Source: Rhodocyclaceae bacterium | GTDB taxonomy: Bacteria; Pseudomonadota; Gammaproteobacteria; Burkholderiales; Rhodocyclaceae | Direction of reading: 5' to 3' | Assembly: GCA_016721505.1 (NCBI GenBank) | Contig: JADKHX010000021.1 | Span: forward strand, 62,001 to 126,000 | DNA length: 64,000 nucleotides | In this document: in pieces, positions 8,674-15,897 of the stretch | How positions within the stretch are numbered: position 1 is the stretch's first letter | How the letters are laid out: each line of letters opens with the position of its first letter | Position numbers and translations under genes: made by a program | The notes under the pieces: generated by a model | Seen by the model: only the letters and a program-made list of their open reading frames with translations | What the model was told of the DNA's origin: nothing | The model's database searches: none

Positions 8674-10377
8674 TTAGTACCCCGCCGCCATCCCATCCTT
8701 GCGCGATTCGCTAGCACCCACCCAGACTCCATTGGGTGCGCGCTTGATGGCTTGATAGCCGCCGTAACCACCCAAGTCGTAGCCGATTTTGTGGCGTTTT
8801 TGAAGTAACTGCTGGATGGTTTTTGCCGGAAAGCCGGACTCCAAATTCAGCGTGCCGCCATCGGTCATCGTGCCACCCGTCGGCTCCTGCACCGACGTCC
8901 AGTAAATGCGCGGCGCATCACCGGCCTCTTGCAAATTCATACCGAAATCGATGAGGTTCACCACGATCTGCACATGCCCTTGCGGCTGCATGTCGCCACC
9001 CATCACGCCAAAGCTCACCCACGGTTTGCCATCTTTCGTGATGAAGGCCGGAATGATGGTTTGGAAAGGCCGTTTGCCCGGCGCATAAACATTGGCATGA
9101 CCATCTTCGAGCGCAAATAATTGCCCGCGATCTTGCAAGATAAAACCAAGATTCCCCGGTGCCATGCCGCTGCCCATGCCGCGATAGTTGCTCTGAATTA
9201 GCGACACCATATTGCCTTCGTTGTCGGCAGTAGTGAGGTAAATTGTGTCGGAGGTTTTTAACGGCGTGTTACCAGCACCAACTCGCATCTGTGCCGTGTC
9301 GGCCTTGATTAACTTGCGCCGTTCATCTGCGTATTTTTTGCTGAGTAAATGTGCTACCGGTGTCTTATAAAAATTCGGATCCGCATAATATTTCGCACGA
9401 TCAGCGAACGCAACTTTGGTGGCCTCGACCATCCAGTGAATATGATTAACGCTACCAAATCCCGCTGCTTTCAAGTCGTAGCCTTCGAGCAAATTGAGCA
9501 TCTGCAATGCCGCGATGCCTTGGCTATTCGGAGGTAATTCCCAAACATCGTAACCACGATAGTTGACAGATACAGGCTCCACCCATTCGCTCTGATGCGT
9601 GGCCAAATCTTCGTAATCCAGATAGCCACCATTGGCCTTCATATACGCCGCAATCTTGCGGGCTATCTCACCTTTGTAAAACCCGTCACGACCTTCCTTG
9701 ACCAGCGTTTCCAGCGTCGCGGCTAAATTTGGATTGGTCCACATTTGCCCCTTGGCCGGCCCTTCGCCATCCTTGGTGAATTGCTCTTTGATGCCCGGAA
9801 ATTCCATCAGTCGTCTGACATTTCTTTGCCAATAAAAACTAATCACATCGCTGACCGGGAAACCCTCACGCGCATAGCGAATGGTCGGGGCGAGGATATC
9901 TTTCATCGGCAATTTGCCGAAGCGCGCATGCAAACTAAACCAGCCATCGACCGCACCCGGAACGCTCACCGGCAAGGGACCAAACGGCGGGATTTCGGTC
10001 TCGCCGCGCTTGGCCAGATCAGCGCGAAGCTGCGCCAAACTGAGCGAACGCGGCGAACGCCCGCTGCCATTCAAGCCGTAAAGTTTTTGGGTTTTTGCAT
10101 CCCACACAATCGCAAACAAATCACCACCCATGCCTGAACCAACCGGCTCCATCAGTCCAAGTGCAGCGTTGGCGGCAATCGCCGCATCAATCGCATTGCC
10201 GCCCCGCTTCATGGTGTCCAGCGCAATCTGCGTTACCAAGGGCTGACTAGTCGCTGCCATCACATGCGGTGCAAATACTTCCGAGCGTGTCGCAAACGCT
10301 GCATCAGTGATGCGATCAGCGGCATGTGTCAGCGCAGGAATCAAGGCAATACAAGCGAGAATTTTTAGTCGTTGCAT
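8674..10377 (-). CDS. ggt: Gamma-glutamyltransferase (glutathione hydrolase)
   Basis: A 567-residue Ntn-hydrolase proenzyme with a signal peptide (about residues 1-20), so periplasmic. It cleaves gamma-glutamyl bonds of glutathione and transfers the glutamyl group. Autoprocessing should occur before Thr378 in Asp-Thr-Ile-Tyr-Leu-Thr-Thr, which then becomes the catalytic nucleophile of the small subunit. The downstream Gly-Asn-Met-Val-Ser-Leu-Ile-Gln-Ser and the Gly-Ser-Gly-Met motif are typical. A copy of the dispersed 26-bp element encodes residues 366-372 (Val-Gly-Ala-Gly-Asn-Thr-Pro), in the linker just before the processing site. No truncation is seen. Confidence 0.92.
   Translation of the reverse strand: MQRLKILACIALIPALTHAADRITDAAFATRSEVFAPHVMAATSQPLVTQIALDTMKRGGNAIDAAIAANAALGLMEPVGSGMGGDLFAIVWDAKTQKLYGLNGSGRSPRSLSLAQLRADLAKRGETEIPPFGPLPVSVPGAVDGWFSLHARFGKLPMKDILAPTIRYAREGFPVSDVISFYWQRNVRRLMEFPGIKEQFTKDGEGPAKGQMWTNPNLAATLETLVKEGRDGFYKGEIARKIAAYMKANGGYLDYEDLATHQSEWVEPVSVNYRGYDVWELPPNSQGIAALQMLNLLEGYDLKAAGFGSVNHIHWMVEATKVAFADRAKYYADPNFYKTPVAHLLSKKYADERRKLIKADTAQMRVGAGNTPLKTSDTIYLTTADNEGNMVSLIQSNYRGMGSGMAPGNLGFILQDRGQLFALEDGHANVYAPGKRPFQTIIPAFITKDGKPWVSFGVMGGDMQPQGHVQIVVNLIDFGMNLQEAGDAPRIYWTSVQEPTGGTMTDGGTLNLESGFPAKTIQQLLQKRHKIGYDLGGYGGYQAIKRAPNGVWVGASESRKDGMAAGY
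9262..9287 (+). repeat. Dispersed 26-bp element, copy 2 (inside ggt)
   Basis: CGGCGTGT, two bases, then CCAGCACCAACT. Read from the ggt strand, the copy codes for Val-Gly-Ala-Gly-Asn-Thr-Pro in the linker just before the autoprocessing threonine. Confidence 0.85.
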
Positions 10378-10544
10378 GGTTGAGCTTTCCGTGAATTAAC
10401 AATCGGCGGGATGCTTAATCGAAGTGCGGATACCTTACCTTAATTCTCACGCTACGAGTCTGACTGAGTTAGCTTATTTGTGCCAAGATGCCATCCAAGG
10501 ACCCTTGGAAAATTACGGCTCATTTGCGATCATGGAATTTACTC

Positions 10545-11066
10545 ATGCAGATTATTGATTGCACACAGGATGCCCACTCCGATGAGATGCTCGCCATCTT
10601 CAACGAAGCCATCATCAACTCGACGGCGCTGTTTGATTACCAGCCGCGCGCGCCCGAGCGCATGGTCGAGTGGTTCAAAGCCAAGACCGTCGGCGATTTT
10701 CCCGTAATCGGTGCCATTAGCGACGACGGTCAGCTACTCGGCTTCGCCAGCTACGGCGTTTTTCGCGCATGGCCGGCCTACAAATATTCGGTCGAACATT
10801 CTGTCTATGTGCATCACCAGCATCGTGGCAAAGGCATCGGGCGAGCACTGTTACAACACTTGATTGCCCGCGCCACCGAGCAGCAATATCACCTCATGAT
10901 AGGCGGCATCGAAATGAGTAACGCAGGCAGCATCGCCTTGCACCAGCGACTAGGGTTTACTCACGCAGGCACCATCAAACACGCCGCATTTAAGTTCGGG
11001 CTATGGCTTGATCTTGGCTTCTATCAGTTGATTCTGGATACGCCTGCACAGCCGGTTGATGGCTGA
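10545..11066 (+). CDS. GNAT N-acetyltransferase, phosphinothricin-acetyltransferase-like
   Basis: A 173-residue GNAT acetyltransferase of the phosphinothricin/methionine-sulfoximine branch. Visible markers are the early Ile-Phe-Asn-Glu-Ala-Ile segment, the Ser-Val-Tyr-Val-His strand, and the acetyl-CoA loop His-Arg-Gly-Lys-Gly-Ile-Gly-Arg-Ala-Leu near residue 95. A late Asn-Ala-Gly-Ser-Ile-Ala-Leu-His-Gln-Arg-Leu-Gly-Phe motif is also present. The start at 10545 gives the normal family N-terminus (Met-Gln-Ile-Ile-Asp-Cys); an in-frame upstream Met would add 19 atypical residues. It is cytoplasmic; the amine substrate cannot be told from sequence. It converges with the cupin gene 13 bp downstream, at the edge of the cassette-like cluster. 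Confidence 0.85.
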   Translation: MQIIDCTQDAHSDEMLAIFNEAIINSTALFDYQPRAPERMVEWFKAKTVGDFPVIGAISDDGQLLGFASYGVFRAWPAYKYSVEHSVYVHHQHRGKGIGRALLQHLIARATEQQYHLMIGGIEMSNAGSIALHQRLGFTHAGTIKHAAFKFGLWLDLGFYQLILDTPAQPVDG

Positions 11067-11078
11067 GAATTGCACTGC

Positions 11079-11408
11079 TCAATCGACAATAAATAGCTTT
11101 GCGCCAATTTCTGTGTGCGACCGATGCGGTTCAGCATTGTCCGCAACTTGATAACTCATCCCCGGCAAAAGCGTGAACTTGCGACCGTCCTTTAATTCGG
11201 TATGCAGCGCACCTTCGGTGCATAGCAGGATGTGGCCTTTGACGCACCAATGATCGGCCAGATAGCCGGGCGTGTACTCAACCATGCGAACCCGAATACT
11301 GCCAAAGTGCTGCGTGCGCCAATAAGCCGTGCCCTGCTCGCCTTTATGCTCAGTGTGCTCAATCGCTGACCAATCAGTGATGCCAAACGGGATATCTGAG
11401 ATTTGCAT
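11079..11408 (-). CDS. Small cupin-fold protein (DHCW-motif type)
   Basis: A 109-residue single-domain cupin. The central segment Asp-His-Trp-Cys-Val-Lys-Gly-His, followed by a glycine-bounded strand (Glu-Gly-Ala-Leu) and Leu-Leu-Pro-Gly-Met-Ser-Tyr, matches the short cupins named for a Asp-His-Cys-Trp-like motif. Metal binding through the histidines is likely, but no reaction is known for the family. It is cytoplasmic, with no signal peptide. It is the leftmost of the same-strand small genes running to 15468; no attC-like site is recognisable at its 3' end. Confidence 0.7.
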   Translation of the reverse strand: MQISDIPFGITDWSAIEHTEHKGEQGTAYWRTQHFGSIRVRMVEYTPGYLADHWCVKGHILLCTEGALHTELKDGRKFTLLPGMSYQVADNAEPHRSHTEIGAKLFIVD

Positions 11409-11515
11409 AGTGGCTTAAATACCCAAGGTTTTTCTAATGATGAATGGGGCGCTTGCGCCCGAGTTGATAGATGGATAGGGCGTCACGAGCAGAGGATCTC
11501 GACCCGGAAGCACCC

Positions 11516-11914
11516 TTAGTCGGGCAGCGAGTAGTTGAATGTATAGAGATGCTTGCCATCCACGATTTCAATTGTGAGTGTCCCATCGAGTCCCATAAGG
11601 TCATCAGTACCGGAGTCGGGGACAACGGAAACAGTCAATGTAGGAGCGCCGCGATTCATGGTTCCGAAGTGCTGCAGAACAAATGTTCCACGCTTATCGC
11701 CTATGGTGCCCGAAACGCGTTCAATGGCTACATACCCGGCAGAGCCTTTTACGGCTGACATTGCACTGAGCATCTCACCTTTGCTCGTCCCAATCAGATC
11801 ACCGGAAAATTGCTTGTCGATTGACATCCGGCCAATTTCGCTAGCTGAGGCAAGCTCAGAGATAGGCTGCGGCTTGAGAGTGACAGTGAAGGCACCGGTA
11901 GCAATTGAATTCAT
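11516..11914 (-). CDS. DUF3224 domain protein
   Basis: A 132-residue protein that closely follows the DUF3224 pattern: Ala-Thr-Gly-Ala-Phe near the start, Gly-Arg-Met-Ser-Ile-Asp-Lys, Gly-Asp-Leu-Ile-Gly-Thr-Ser-Lys-Gly-Glu-Met, Gly-Ser-Ala-Gly-Tyr-Val-Ala, and Val-Val-Pro-Asp-Ser-Gly-Thr. The family is a small beta-barrel of unknown function. The start at 11914 matches the usual family length; the frame is open upstream for another 60 codons, but those residues are not family-like. It is a common type of mobile accessory gene and sits 85 bp after the preceding secreted protein gene on the same strand. Confidence 0.8.
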   Translation of the reverse strand: MNSIATGAFTVTLKPQPISELASASEIGRMSIDKQFSGDLIGTSKGEMLSAMSAVKGSAGYVAIERVSGTIGDKRGTFVLQHFGTMNRGAPTLTVSVVPDSGTDDLMGLDGTLTIEIVDGKHLYTFNYSLPD

Positions 11915-11999
11915 GCAAATATTTCCATTGATGGAGGACGACTGGGGGAAGACTGTGACACCGGTGCCAGATGCCGGGACGCGCTTGGCACCAATATTG

Positions 12000-12431
12000 T
12001 CACTCCCTTCGTACCACGTCATAGTGTCCGACGAGCATTGTCGGGTCAAAGCCAAATCGCGATTTAAGGTGGAAGTCCACGTCAAGCAGGGCATCCGGTT
12101 TAGCCGTGACGATAATCACCAAATGCGTCTTCACCAGTTCTGGAATCTGCTTCACCTGACCTTGCAAAACGATCCGGTATTCTAGACGTCGCGCGCTTCG
12201 GGATGCAGGCGCGGTGCTCGGAATGGTGGCGTCTCCAAGTTTGCCGCTCAGACTCAGGTCCTCCGCGATACGCAGTCGAGACTCCAACGGACCGGTCAGC
12301 GCCCGAATGCGTTTATCAAAGAATCTTGCGTCACCCAACCAAGTAGCGATGATCGCTGATGGCACAGGCTCGGAGGCGAATGCCGCGCTTGCAAAAAGTG
12401 CGACCGTAACGAGGACCAATCTAAAGTGCAT
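12000..12431 (-). CDS. Hypothetical exported protein
   Basis: A 143-residue protein with a clear signal peptide (about residues 1-19, ending Ala-Phe-Ala) and no domain I recognise. The mature part contains Trp-Leu-Gly-Asp-Ala-Arg-Phe-Phe-Asp and a beta-rich C-terminal half ending in Gly-His-Tyr-Asp-Val. It may be an inhibitor-like or binding protein of the periplasm, but that is a guess. Its start codon lies only 20 bp beyond the R' end of a probable attC site (12451-12535), the spacing expected if it is the gene of the next integron cassette. Confidence 0.6.
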   Translation of the reverse strand: MHFRLVLVTVALFASAAFASEPVPSAIIATWLGDARFFDKRIRALTGPLESRLRIAEDLSLSGKLGDATIPSTAPASRSARRLEYRIVLQGQVKQIPELVKTHLVIIVTAKPDALLDVDFHLKSRFGFDPTMLVGHYDVVRRE

Positions 12432-12450
12432 GAAGTTCTAAGATTTCGAT

Positions 12451-12535
12451 GCCAAACGATAGCCTTAAGGGGCCAAGGCAAGTTGGCGCCGCCAGCTTTT
12501 AGCCGTCCTCTTGATGGCGGGCTTAAGCGTTGGGG
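12451..12535 (-). other. Probable attC recombination site of the GNAT cassette
   Basis: Read on the minus strand, the site starts CCCCAAC-GCTTAAG, inside the last codons of the GNAT gene, and ends CTTAAG-GCTAT-CGTTTGGC. The two ends are complementary (GCC..AACG...CTTAAG against CTTAAG...CGTTTGGC) apart from a short bulge, like paired R and L boxes. Its 85-bp size, its position overlapping the gene's stop, and the next gene starting 20 bp on all fit an attC. The R' box GTTTGGC departs from the GTTRRRY consensus, so confidence is moderate. Confidence 0.5.
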
Positions 12536-13059
12536 CCGACAAGCACATGGTTTTCATGGCGCCCTTCTCCCAAAGCGAAGTAGGTCGTGCCGATCATTGT
12601 GTAGCCGTGGCGCGCATAGAAGGCGATGGCTCTGGCGTTCTTCGCATTGACTGTAAGCCAAAGCGCGCCGTTCGAGCGCTGCCTTGCTTTGGCTTCTGCG
12701 GCTCTAAGTAGCAAAGTTCCGACCCCGTGACCGATGAAATTCTCTTGAACATAAAGCGTTTGTAACTCGACAGAAGAGTTGCTGTCAACCGGGCCGCGGG
12801 TGTTGAACTTGATGACACTAAAGCCGACCAGGCTGTTGCCGTTCTGTGCAACGAAGACATGGCAAGACGGATCTCCCAGGACCGACGAGTAATTCCCTGG
12901 GGTGAGTTCCGAAATTACGTATGCGGCAATCTCAGCCGTAATGCCATCGGTGGCATAGGTATGCAACCAAACTTGGGTAGCCAGCGCAGCCAAACAATGA
13001 GCATCTTCATATTTTCCGCTGCGAATTAAAAGCTTAGAACGCATAAGCTGTATATACAC
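12523..13059 (-). CDS. GNAT N-acetyltransferase
   Basis: A GNAT-family acetyltransferase, 178 residues from this start or 173 from Met6. The acetyl-CoA loop is Phe-Ile-Gly-His-Gly-Val-Gly-Thr-Leu-Leu-Leu, preceded by the Glu-Leu-Gln-Thr-Leu-Tyr-Val strand. Asn-Ala-Arg-Ala-Ile-Ala-Phe-Tyr-Ala-Arg-His-Gly-Tyr near the C-terminus is the standard last helix-strand. The substrate is unknown. The coding sequence ends inside a probable attC site, as commonly seen for cassette genes. Acetyltransferases are among the most frequent integron cassette products. Confidence 0.8.
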   Translation of the reverse strand: MYIQLMRSKLLIRSGKYEDAHCLAALATQVWLHTYATDGITAEIAAYVISELTPGNYSSVLGDPSCHVFVAQNGNSLVGFSVIKFNTRGPVDSNSSVELQTLYVQENFIGHGVGTLLLRAAEAKARQRSNGALWLTVNAKNARAIAFYARHGYTMIGTTYFALGEGRHENHVLVGPNA

Positions 13060-13157
13060 CGGCCTCGTGCCGCTCTAGCCAGAAGCTTCTATGCAATGAT
13101 GGTTTGAGCGTTGCGGATTGAAAAAGGAGTCCAATGGTCATTGCGAAAACTGGAGCG

Positions 13158-13361
13158 TTATTCGCCACGTTTCCTTCGTGTGGTCACGGATTCACCGCCT
13201 ATGCCCCAATTGTCAGTTTCAACTTCATCAATAACTACCACCGTTGTCTTCGGATTCTTGCCTAAAACATCGACTAATAACTGTGTTGCACCTTGAATCA
13301 GCTTGGCCTTTTGCTCGGGCGTGACGCCTTCTTTGGTGATTTTGATATTGACGTAGGGCAT
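13158..13361 (-). CDS. 4-oxalocrotonate tautomerase family protein
   Basis: A 67-residue tautomerase-superfamily subunit. Pro2 directly after Met, the catalytic base once Met is removed, is present in Met-Pro-Tyr-Val-Asn-Ile. The Gly-Val-Thr-Pro-Glu-Gln-Lys-Ala-Lys-Leu-Ile helix and the Val-Val-Ile-Asp-Glu-Val strand are typical, and Asn-Trp-Gly-Ile-Gly-Gly matches the usual C-terminal part. Members form hexamers and interconvert 2-hydroxymuconate-type enols and ketones, but no aromatic degradation genes are nearby. It probably works alone as an accessory enzyme in this same-strand cluster. Confidence 0.85.
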   Translation of the reverse strand: MPYVNIKITKEGVTPEQKAKLIQGATQLLVDVLGKNPKTTVVVIDEVETDNWGIGGESVTTRRKRGE

Positions 13362-13437
13362 GTTGCTTCCTTGGGCTAGACGTAAAAAACGGAGCGATTT
13401 TCAGCGGCAGCCGTAGGCGGATCCCAGGAATAAATGC

Positions 13438-14019
13438 TTAGGCGTCATGCTGCATCGTTCGCTCAATTCTCCGGTCGGGAATGAGCCAAAGACCCGCCAC
13501 AGATACGTAGATGATAGTCGCCACCCAAGGATTGATAAAAGACAAGGCAATTCCAAGAAGGTAGAGCACAGGGGAAAGTTTTCCCTTCCAGTCTCGCCCA
13601 ACCGCACGCCTGAGCTTGGAGTCCTGCCCCTGCGATGCAATGATTGTCTGCTGCAGTATGAAGTAGGCAATAGCCGCTGCGAGTAGCACCGCGCCATAAA
13701 GCGCGGTTGGCAAGGTCGAGAAATGGTTCTCTCCCATCCAGCCAGTTGCAAATGGGAAAAGAGACAGCCAAAAGAGTAGATGGAGGTTTGCCCACAGAAC
13801 ACCACCAGTGACGTTGCCGCAGGCGTGAAGCATGTGGTGGTGATTGTTCCAGTAGATGCCGACATAAATAAAGCTGAGTACATAGCTGAGAAATACAGGT
13901 ACAAGTGGCGCTAGCCCGGCCAACGATGGATCGTGTGGCACCTTCATCTCGAGCACCATTATCGTGATAATGATCGCGATAACGCCATCGCTGAATGCTT
14001 CTAGTCTGGTTTTTCCCAC
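13438..14019 (-). CDS. TMEM175 (DUF1211) family membrane channel protein
   Basis: A 193-residue integral membrane protein. The first helix carries Arg-Leu-Glu-Ala-Phe-Ser-Asp-Gly-Val-Ile-Ala-Ile, the Phe-Ser-Asp pore motif of the TMEM175 family. About five or six transmembrane helices follow, with His-His-His-Met in the third region. Bacterial members form tetrameric cation, mainly potassium, leak channels. Length is normal. It is on the same strand as its small accessory neighbours; its 3' end (GCCTAAG) vaguely resembles an attC R'' box, but no matching R' is seen. Confidence 0.85.
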   Translation of the reverse strand: MGKTRLEAFSDGVIAIIITIMVLEMKVPHDPSLAGLAPLVPVFLSYVLSFIYVGIYWNNHHHMLHACGNVTGGVLWANLHLLFWLSLFPFATGWMGENHFSTLPTALYGAVLLAAAIAYFILQQTIIASQGQDSKLRRAVGRDWKGKLSPVLYLLGIALSFINPWVATIIYVSVAGLWLIPDRRIERTMQHDA

Positions 14020-14071
14020 ATTGATTTCCTTCTAAATCTTCCGCTTTTACGATTTCTTAGGTAGTTGAGTT

Positions 14072-14338
14072 CTACACGAATTTCCAACGAATCAGGACGG
14101 TCAAGACTGCAGGCAACAAATACAAGAGCAGCATGATGGGAAGTTCTTCGCTAACAGAATAGCCGGCCTTGTTGACACCGACCCACAGGTTGAACCCCGT
14201 AGCAAGTAACCACAGAGTCAGAAATACGCCGATAGCCCATGACATCGCGCTCGAGTAATACTGTTCAAAAAGCCTGCCGAAGATGACCGCTGCCGCAAAC
14301 AGCAGTATGCCAACGGTAAGTATCATGACTGTGCGCAT
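14072..14338 (-). CDS. Hypothetical small membrane protein
   Basis: An 88-residue protein with three predicted transmembrane helices (about residues 5-22, 32-52 and 65-82) and no recognisable family. The start at 14338 (Met-Arg-Thr-Val-Met) begins directly before the first helix; the longer open frame upstream runs into the SRPBCC gene and is arginine-rich, so it is probably not coding. It lies between the SRPBCC and TMEM175 genes on the same strand. Its end (GTGTAGAAC) and the sequence after the SRPBCC gene (GTTACAC) are roughly complementary, which could be traces of a decayed cassette boundary. Confidence 0.6.
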   Translation of the reverse strand: MRTVMILTVGILLFAAAVIFGRLFEQYYSSAMSWAIGVFLTLWLLATGFNLWVGVNKAGYSVSEELPIMLLLYLLPAVLTVLIRWKFV

Positions 14339-14402
14339 GTTTGTGGATCTACAAATGTTCTGGATCGATGCAAGGCCTGTTTTGTGGCGTGTAACGTTCG
14401 AG

Positions 14403-14855
14403 CTAAGCCGGCGCCAACGGCAGGAAGTCAGGCAGCGGTGCACCGGTCTCAAGCAAAGTCTTCAATCCACTGAGAATCATTGGCCAGCCGACGGAGCAAG
14501 CTTGGAAGACTTTGCTTTCAGTCTGAAAATCGTCGTGCCGCAGGGAGACCTTGCAGACTGATCCGCCCCGCGCTATTTCTATGCGGACGCGCGACTCCTT
14601 CTCGTTTTTGAATTCGCCGAACAACGGCCTGAACGAGTGAACAAGCCGAACATTGGGAACAACCTCAAGGATCGTGTGCTCGTCTACTACTTCGCCGTCC
14701 CGGCGATAGACGATCTTTGAGCCGGCTCGCCAGTCGGACTCGATCCTAGTCTTACCCCAGTACTGTTCAGTGACATCCGGATTCGTCAGTGCATTCCAGA
14801 TCGCGGCCGAATCGCTAAGAATGTAGATATCGAGGGCAATAACTTGGTACTCCAT
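14403..14855 (-). CDS. SRPBCC (AHSA1-type) domain protein
   Basis: A 150-residue START-like/AHSA1 domain protein. The N-terminal strand, then the helix Ser-Ala-Ala-Ile-Trp-Asn-Ala-Leu-Thr-Asn-Pro, then Tyr-Trp-Gly-Lys-Thr and Trp-Arg-Ala-Gly-Ser-Lys-Ile, are the common signature. A long C-terminal helix follows (Gly-Trp-Pro-Met-Ile-Leu-Ser-Gly-Leu-Lys-Thr-Leu-Leu-Glu-Thr-Gly). The fold binds hydrophobic ligands, and specific ligands are usually unknown. The gene starts 34 bp after the R' end of a clear attC site, so it is very likely the first gene of the cassette inserted next to it. Confidence 0.85.
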   Translation of the reverse strand: MEYQVIALDIYILSDSAAIWNALTNPDVTEQYWGKTRIESDWRAGSKIVYRRDGEVVDEHTILEVVPNVRLVHSFRPLFGEFKNEKESRVRIEIARGGSVCKVSLRHDDFQTESKVFQACSVGWPMILSGLKTLLETGAPLPDFLPLAPA

Positions 14856-14888
14856 GCAAGGCTCCGTGACGAAGTGTTGGTTTGCGAC

Positions 14889-14976
14889 GTCTAACGTCTG
14901 AAATCACAGGCGCTGCGCGGCTTCATCGCGCAACGTCCAGCGACCGAAGGGAGCGAGGTCGACCGCAGGGTTGGGT
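14889..14976 (-). other. attC recombination site of the LprI-like cassette
   Basis: On the minus strand this 88-bp site starts with ACCCAAC, a perfect RYYYAAC R'' box, one base after the stop of the LprI-like gene. It ends with GTTAGAC, a perfect GTTRRRY R' box. The interior is an imperfect palindrome with a GCGCGATGAAGCCGCGC core. It has the same length as the attC at 57725-57812 and matches it at roughly five of six positions by eye, with long identical blocks. This ties the 11-15.5 kb cluster to the integron 43 kb away. Confidence 0.88.
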
Positions 14977-15468
14977 CTATTTGTTCGTGAGTGGGGCAAG
15001 CTGCTGTAGGCAATTGTTTTGCTCGAAAAAACGTTTCTCGTTTGGGATTCTTTCAATGCAACGAATGACAGAGCGGACACGACGAAGGCGCTGATCCGTG
15101 TGATTCACTTCGCACCGATTCGCATAGGTGGATGGCCAAGTGCCACCAGCGCCGGTTAGCGAACCTACCAATTCACATTCTTCCGTTCGGTACTTAAGCC
15201 ACGCCGCCTGCTGTGTCTTTAGAGCTGCTACGAGCCTTTCATCTACTTGGATTTTTTCAGTAGATGACGAAGTCACAAGTTTGATTAGCTCCTCGTGTTT
15301 GCCCGCCAAGACCTTCTCGGCAGCATTCTGCTGTTGCACAAGTAGAAGCCCGGTATGCATGGAACTTCCTTCAGGCCAACATTCTGGGCGGTCGGTGCAT
15401 TGAACTTCGGCAAATGCAATGGTTGGTACTACCAAAAAAACGAGAAATAGGAAGTGAATTTTTCGCAT
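14977..15468 (-). CDS. LprI/DUF1311-like secreted protein
   Basis: A 163-residue exported protein with a signal peptide (about residues 1-20, ending Ile-Ala-Phe-Ala). The C-terminal half carries Gln-Ala-Ala-Trp-Leu-Lys-Tyr-Arg-Thr-Glu-Glu-Cys-Glu and a second-half cysteine pair, the pattern of the lysozyme-inhibitor LprI (DUF1311) family. Several cysteines could form disulfides in the periplasm. The start at 15468 puts the signal peptide at the N-terminus; the frame is open for 64 more codons upstream without family-like sequence. Its stop is one base from the R'' box of attC 14889-14976, so this is the gene of an integron cassette. The left edge of that cassette is not recognisable. Confidence 0.75.
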   Translation of the reverse strand: MRKIHFLFLVFLVVPTIAFAEVQCTDRPECWPEGSSMHTGLLLVQQQNAAEKVLAGKHEELIKLVTSSSTEKIQVDERLVAALKTQQAAWLKYRTEECELVGSLTGAGGTWPSTYANRCEVNHTDQRLRRVRSVIRCIERIPNEKRFFEQNNCLQQLAPLTNK

Positions 15469-15897
15469 CGTTGTAAAGGCCCAAGCTGTTATAGACCGCG
15501 AATCTGAGCCATAACATTGGTGACTGCCGCAAAACAAATTAACCAAAGCATCCCCGAACAGCACATGCCACAGGGGTTTGCAGTCGGCGATTTGACTTTC
15601 ATCCAGTTCGAACAAAATCACAAAAAACCTCTCGATACATTCACAAATGTGTCGACGCACTGTGCGGCATGATGACCATTGCAGACATCATATTACTGGC
15701 ATTGCCGTTGGCCGTGAGTCGTCATTTTTCAGCGCTTTCCTTTTGCACATTCTTGCCAGCTAACAAAGCAAAATGCTGCTTCGGCTTCCAGATTCCGTAA
15801 TGTGGAACCATCACCAAATCTCAACAGCGTGTGTCCAGCACCAACTGGCAAAATCAAGGCATCATGCTGACAACATCAATCACTATAGGAACAAAAA
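15469..15897. other. Intergenic region at the edge of the cassette cluster
   Basis: This 429-bp stretch holds no credible gene on either strand. It is more AT-rich than its neighbours and contains copy 3 of the dispersed 26-bp element at 15825-15850, just before the SDR gene. I looked for the partner of the LprI cassette's R'' box (a GTTGGGT on the minus strand) and did not find one, so the cassette's outer boundary has been lost or altered. Confidence 0.6.
15825..15850 (+). repeat. Dispersed 26-bp element, copy 3 (intergenic)
   Basis: CAGCGTGT, two bases, CCAGCACCAACTGGCA: a full-length copy. It is followed by AAATCA, as is copy 13. It lies 48 bp before the SDR start codon. The CCAG and CTGG flanking CACCAA make a small stem. 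Confidence 0.9.

Noticed and set aside
11446..11461. GGGCGC-TT-GCGCCC palindrome between the DUF3224 and cupin genes
   Set aside because: It is a perfect short palindrome, but no T-run, R boxes or repeated occurrence give it a supportable role.
13362..13440. Possible attC between the tautomerase and TMEM175 genes
   Set aside because: GCCTAAG at the TMEM175 end resembles R'', but no GTTRRRY partner or paired L boxes could be found.
14380..14402. CGAACGTTACAC after the SRPBCC gene as an attC right end
   Set aside because: It has the look of an R' region, but R'' and L'' are missing and the box departs from GTTRRRY; at most a remnant.
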